Below, one piece after another: positions 60,736-64,000 of a DNA stretch of 64,000 bases. Position 1 is the stretch's first letter. Every line of letters begins with the position of its first letter. The notes under the pieces were generated by a model. That model saw nothing but the letters and a program-made list of their open reading frames with translations. It did not search any database and had not been told where the DNA came from. The position numbers were made by a program, and so were the translations under genes. The DNA comes from Sunxiuqinia sp963678245. GTDB lineage: Bacteria; Bacteroidota; Bacteroidia; Bacteroidales; Prolixibacteraceae. The stretch is taken from the NCBI GenBank assembly GCA_965140765.1, contig OZ223308.1, positions 124,001 to 188,000 of the forward strand, given 5' to 3'.

Positions 60736-62040
60736 ATGAACAAACAAATACGATTAAATCACCTCCTGTTAACTCTTGTTCTTCTAATTCTCGCTTCAAC
60801 AGGGAACTGTCAGGAGCTAATCAAATTTCTAAAAACACAACAGGAAGTCGTCAATATCGATTCGATTGAAGGCAATTCTTTTTTCAAGCAAACATACGTG
60901 TTAAAAATCAGGCAGCCGCTCGATCATAAAGACACAACCAACGGATTCTTCCTGCAACGCGTATTTTTAGCCGATAGAGATCCAGCCAGGCCTGTCGTTT
61001 TAATTACCGAGGGGTACGCTGCGGGCTATGCTTCTAACCCCAAATACATCAACGAACTCACAACCATGTTGGATGCAAACCAGATTTGTGTTGAACATCG
61101 TTATTTTGGAGAGTCGATTCCTGATTCGCTGGATTGGCAATTTCTTACCGTTGAAAATGCGGCTAAGGATCACCATCGAATAGTAGAACTTTTCAAAAAA
61201 TATTACCATGAAAACTGGTTGAATACAGGAATTAGTAAGGGCGGGCAAACAGCCTTAGCGCATCGGGCTTTTTTCCCAAGCGATATCTCGGCAACTGTTG
61301 CCTATGTTGCCCCGCTAAACTTTGGTGTGGAAGACGGACGTCATGAACTATTTTTGAAACAGGTGGGGACTAGCGAATGTCGATTTCAGATTGAAAAATT
61401 TCAACGAGAAATACTGAAAAGGAGAGATCAGATGCGCCCCCTGTTAAAACAATACGCTACTGCCAGAGCATATCAGTTTCCGATAACACTTGATGAAGTA
61501 TTGGACTACGTCGTCCTTGAATTTCCTTTTGCTTTTTGGCAATGGGGTTACGATTGCACCAAAATTCCCGACAGTAGTTCAGATGACCAGCTTCTTTTTG
61601 AATACCTGACAAAGTCCAGTCCTCCTGACTATTTTTCGTACGAAGGATCGGCTAAATATCGCGCCTTTTTTTATCAAGCAGCTCACGAACTGGGTTACTA
61701 TGGATACGACACAAAACCACTTGACAACCTTTTGTCTGTAAAATCAGCCAAAGGGTATCTGAATCAATTTATGCTCCCTTCTGCTACACCTGTCCAATAC
61801 AGCGACAACACATCTCGAAAAGTAGAAGCTTTTTTGAAAGATGATGCTGAAAATGTTATCCTTATCTACGGCGAGATTGATCCCTGGAGTGCAAGCTCTG
61901 CTGAGGTTCGGGAAAGAGGAAATAACTACAAATTCGTATTAAAAAACGGCAGTCATAAAACACGAATTGCCTCGTTTGAAGAAAAGACTCGCCAAAAAAT
62001 TGAAAAACAAATCTACAAAATGGTTAGAGCAACACCATGA
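60736..62040 (+). CDS. Exported S37-family (PS-10-like) serine peptidase
   Basis: A 434-residue protein with a signal peptide (cleavage near STGNC-Q). It is an alpha/beta-hydrolase-fold serine peptidase matching the Peptidase_S37 pattern. The nucleophile elbow GISKGG holds Ser167. Before it is VEHRYFGESIP (117-127), characteristic of the S28/S37 group. The acidic residue is likely the Asp of GEIDPWSA and the base the His of NGSHKTRI. S37 enzymes release N-terminal tripeptides, so a scavenging role in the periplasm is likely. It stands alone before the glycosidase. Confidence 0.87.
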   Translation: MNKQIRLNHLLLTLVLLILASTGNCQELIKFLKTQQEVVNIDSIEGNSFFKQTYVLKIRQPLDHKDTTNGFFLQRVFLADRDPARPVVLITEGYAAGYASNPKYINELTTMLDANQICVEHRYFGESIPDSLDWQFLTVENAAKDHHRIVELFKKYYHENWLNTGISKGGQTALAHRAFFPSDISATVAYVAPLNFGVEDGRHELFLKQVGTSECRFQIEKFQREILKRRDQMRPLLKQYATARAYQFPITLDEVLDYVVLEFPFAFWQWGYDCTKIPDSSSDDQLLFEYLTKSSPPDYFSYEGSAKYRAFFYQAAHELGYYGYDTKPLDNLLSVKSAKGYLNQFMLPSATPVQYSDNTSRKVEAFLKDDAENVILIYGEIDPWSASSAEVRERGNNYKFVLKNGSHKTRIASFEEKTRQKIEKQIYKMVRATP

Positions 62041-62214
62041 TTTACATTTAAAAATGCTCAGCAAGGAATCAACACAAACATTTTTCACAACATAATTCAT
62101 CACAAAATCCTAACAAACAACACATTATCAAAAAAGAAGTTTTTGATCTTTTAATGCATACATTGTTAAAAGTTGTTAAATTTACAGCCACTTAACTAAT
62201 CAACAACGTCATCT

Positions 62215-64000
62215 ATGACCAAAAAGGCCATTGAAAGAAGAAATTTTTTAAAATTACTAGGTACTGGAATAGGCTCACTCCTAACACTTCCCTATTACGC
62301 AAACGCCTTTGAGCACCCTGCTGCGATTGACCGAGACCGTTTTAAAATCGATAAGCCGCAGTGGATTCTTCATAACGACGGTACCTTTGACCTAGTTGCA
62401 GGAAGAATCAGTCTTCAAAATTGCCGCCCTACGATTGATGGCCAGAGTATTTTCGTCCGTAATACGTTTATGGGTGACTCTCCAAAAGGGAAACGAATCA
62501 TCTATGAACTGGATCGTGGCTTTGTTATGCTCGATCTGAAAGTAAACTCAGGTTCTATCTCTATCGGTGCCGAGTTAAGTGGTATGCCACGTGCGCCTTA
62601 TTGGTTTTGTCCTTTGGGCGAAGCAACAATTAACGGTGTTGAGCATTTCTTCAAACAGGGACAAGGATTTGGAGGACCGACAGGCTTATATGAATTTCAA
62701 AAGCCCTCGCAAGAAGAATTTGGTAATGAGCTCGGAGAACAGGCCTGGTCCTATGATTCATATCTGACAACGGGTTTGATATCAGCTGAAAATGACACCA
62801 TAGTCGTTGGTACATTTGAGCATAACGATTTTGTCCAGAAAAGTACACTTTATAACCGTCCACACCGCAGAGGCATAGTTGACCGCTACCCCGATGTTGA
62901 ATCAATCTTTTTCGAAACCGGCTTTGTTACAGAAAGAATTCCGCTAAAAGATGATTTTATCAAACTGCCGGACATCTATATTTATTATGGGAATAAACCC
63001 TATGAAACACTGCAACATCTAGCTTGGAATATTTCAGAGAACATGGATGCACGAAAAGATTCAAAAACAAGCTATCACTGGGATTCATTTAACGAGTTCC
63101 AACACGATTTCGATCACGAAAAACTAACAAAACTGTTGACTTCATTGGAGTCAATAGATCCGGAAATTTTGTTGGATACAATTTTAATTAATGATGGCTA
63201 TGCCATTCATGGCGATTGGCTGGACACGAATGACAAATGGCCAAAAGGATTAGAACCCGCTGCTCGCGATATCTTTCAAAGACGTTACCGGGCAGGTATT
63301 TGGGTCGCTCCATTTATGGTAAGCGAGGAAAGTAAAGTCTTCAAACGGCATAAAGACTGGTTAATTCGTGATAAGGAAGGCATTCCCATTCCTGAGTGGA
63401 ATTTCAAGGAAGGCAAGCATTATGCTCTCGATGGCAGTCACCCTGAAGTAAAGCGTTATATCCAAAAAGTTTTCCGGACATTCCGAAAAATGGGATTTAC
63501 CTTTTATAAGACTGAATTTATGGATTGGGGACATAAACCGTCAGTTGGTATTCAACGATATGATAAAACCAAAACTTCAGTTCAGATTTTTACGGAAATT
63601 TTAAATATTATTCGGGAAGAAATTGGTGCCGGGAGCTTTTGGCTAAGTGGCACATCGCCTTATGCTCCGATGATTGGTTATGTTGATGCCATGCGTATTG
63701 CAAATAGCATTAATTGCGAATGGGAGCAAAACGGTGTTGGCAACATGCTTCAGGAAAGCTACAACTGCCAGTATTTCAACAACGTATTTTGGCAAAATGA
63801 TCCGGATGTCATTTCGCTTCGTAATATTAATTGCAACCTAACGGATACCGAAAAAACGAGCCTGGCTCATTGGAATGGTATTTTAGGTGGGGTCGTAAGT
63901 ATCTCCGACCGCTTTTCATCCCTAACTGACGAACAACTGGAAACCTGGCGTCTATTGCTTCCACATGAACGGCCACAAAGTGCGACACTTCCGTATTGGG
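62215..64000 (+). CDS. Tat-exported alpha-galactosidase-like glycoside hydrolase (cut at window end)
   Basis: At least 595 codons are open to the window edge. The N-terminus has a twin-arginine type signal (AIERRNFLKLLGTG). After a beta-rich N-terminal domain (about 45-270) comes a TIM-barrel-like part with NDGYAIHGDWLDTNDKWPKG (near 320-340), AGIWVAPFMVSEES and FYKTEFMDWG (near 430). This pattern is that of clan GH-D alpha-galactosidases (GH36-like). In those, a K-x-D motif carries the nucleophile; here the corresponding place reads K-T-E, so the identity of the nucleophile needs care. It may act on alpha-galactosides or be a related enzyme. The absence of other polysaccharide genes leaves the context open. 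Confidence 0.8.
   Translation, partial: MTKKAIERRNFLKLLGTGIGSLLTLPYYANAFEHPAAIDRDRFKIDKPQWILHNDGTFDLVAGRISLQNCRPTIDGQSIFVRNTFMGDSPKGKRIIYELDRGFVMLDLKVNSGSISIGAELSGMPRAPYWFCPLGEATINGVEHFFKQGQGFGGPTGLYEFQKPSQEEFGNELGEQAWSYDSYLTTGLISAENDTIVVGTFEHNDFVQKSTLYNRPHRRGIVDRYPDVESIFFETGFVTERIPLKDDFIKLPDIYIYYGNKPYETLQHLAWNISENMDARKDSKTSYHWDSFNEFQHDFDHEKLTKLLTSLESIDPEILLDTILINDGYAIHGDWLDTNDKWPKGLEPAARDIFQRRYRAGIWVAPFMVSEESKVFKRHKDWLIRDKEGIPIPEWNFKEGKHYALDGSHPEVKRYIQKVFRTFRKMGFTFYKTEFMDWGHKPSVGIQRYDKTKTSVQIFTEILNIIREEIGAGSFWLSGTSPYAPMIGYVDAMRIANSINCEWEQNGVGNMLQESYNCQYFNNVFWQNDPDVISLRNINCNLTDTEKTSLAHWNGILGGVVSISDRFSSLTDEQLETWRLLLPHERPQSATLPYW

Overview
The window is a stretch of chromosome from a member of the Bacteroidota. 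The evidence is many promoter-like TAnnTTTG boxes, a TonB-dependent receptor with a CarboxypepD_reg-like front domain, a type IX secretion C-terminal sorting domain, several LytS/LytTR two-component pairs, DUF1080 proteins and a paired MutA/MutB methylmalonyl-CoA mutase. The gene mix resembles marine Marinilabiliales/Prolixibacteraceae, but that placement is inference. No rRNA, tRNA, CRISPR array or intact insertion sequence was seen.

Layout. 0-4.6 kb: a lipoprotein start, a patatin-like lipase and mfd. 4.7-7.7 kb: a Met-rich exported protein, then a BlaI-type repressor with clear operators followed by its BlaR1/M56-like partner, which is broken in two places. 7.8-8.0 kb: a likely small non-coding RNA on the minus strand, with its own promoter and terminator. 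8.4-14.7 kb: a MarR-controlled RND efflux operon (marR, MFP, RND, OMF), with the same palindrome before and after marR. 14.8-22.9 kb: DUF423, a giant CheB-CheR-PAS-kinase-receiver protein, an outer-membrane protein remnant, an RlhA-like U32 protein and a lipoprotein. 23-27.6 kb (minus): mutA and mutB, separated by a four-helix-bundle (IVP) gene flanked by inverted repeats. 27.8-32.2 kb (minus): a LytS/LytTR pair upstream of a TonB receptor.

32.7-34.5 kb: a short-chain dehydrogenase and an epimerase that overlap across an A8 tract. 34.9-37.6 kb: a secreted M3-like peptidase with a sorting domain, and a cupin lipoprotein. 37.8-42.6 kb: a metallo-beta-lactamase-fold hydrolase, DUF3810, Mpl and an M19 dipeptidase, suggesting a wall-peptide recycling neighbourhood. 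42.7-50.1 kb: a membrane-bound regulator (LamG outside, SARP-like DNA-binding domain inside), a Tat-exported Gfo/Idh/MocA oxidoreductase and a HEAT-repeat protein with two DUF1080 domains; together they look like a periplasmic sugar-oxidation and cleavage module. 50.2-59.7 kb: two related redox-fold/LytS/LytTR loci side by side. One is decayed (a thioredoxin-fold domain fused to the kinase, with several frameshifts and a stop). The other is intact, with the TlpA-like protein and the kinase as separate genes. A 3' fragment of an M19 dipeptidase gene lies between them. 60-64 kb: DUF4395, an S37-type peptidase and the start of a Tat-exported alpha-galactosidase-like glycosidase.

The best candidates for something undescribed are the minus-strand RNA near 7.9 kb, the thioredoxin-fold/LytS sensor design with its intact and decayed versions, the inside-out LamG-SARP regulator, the IVP gene with flanking inverted repeats inside the mut locus, and a hairpin family placed 12-14 nt after the stop codons of three unrelated genes.
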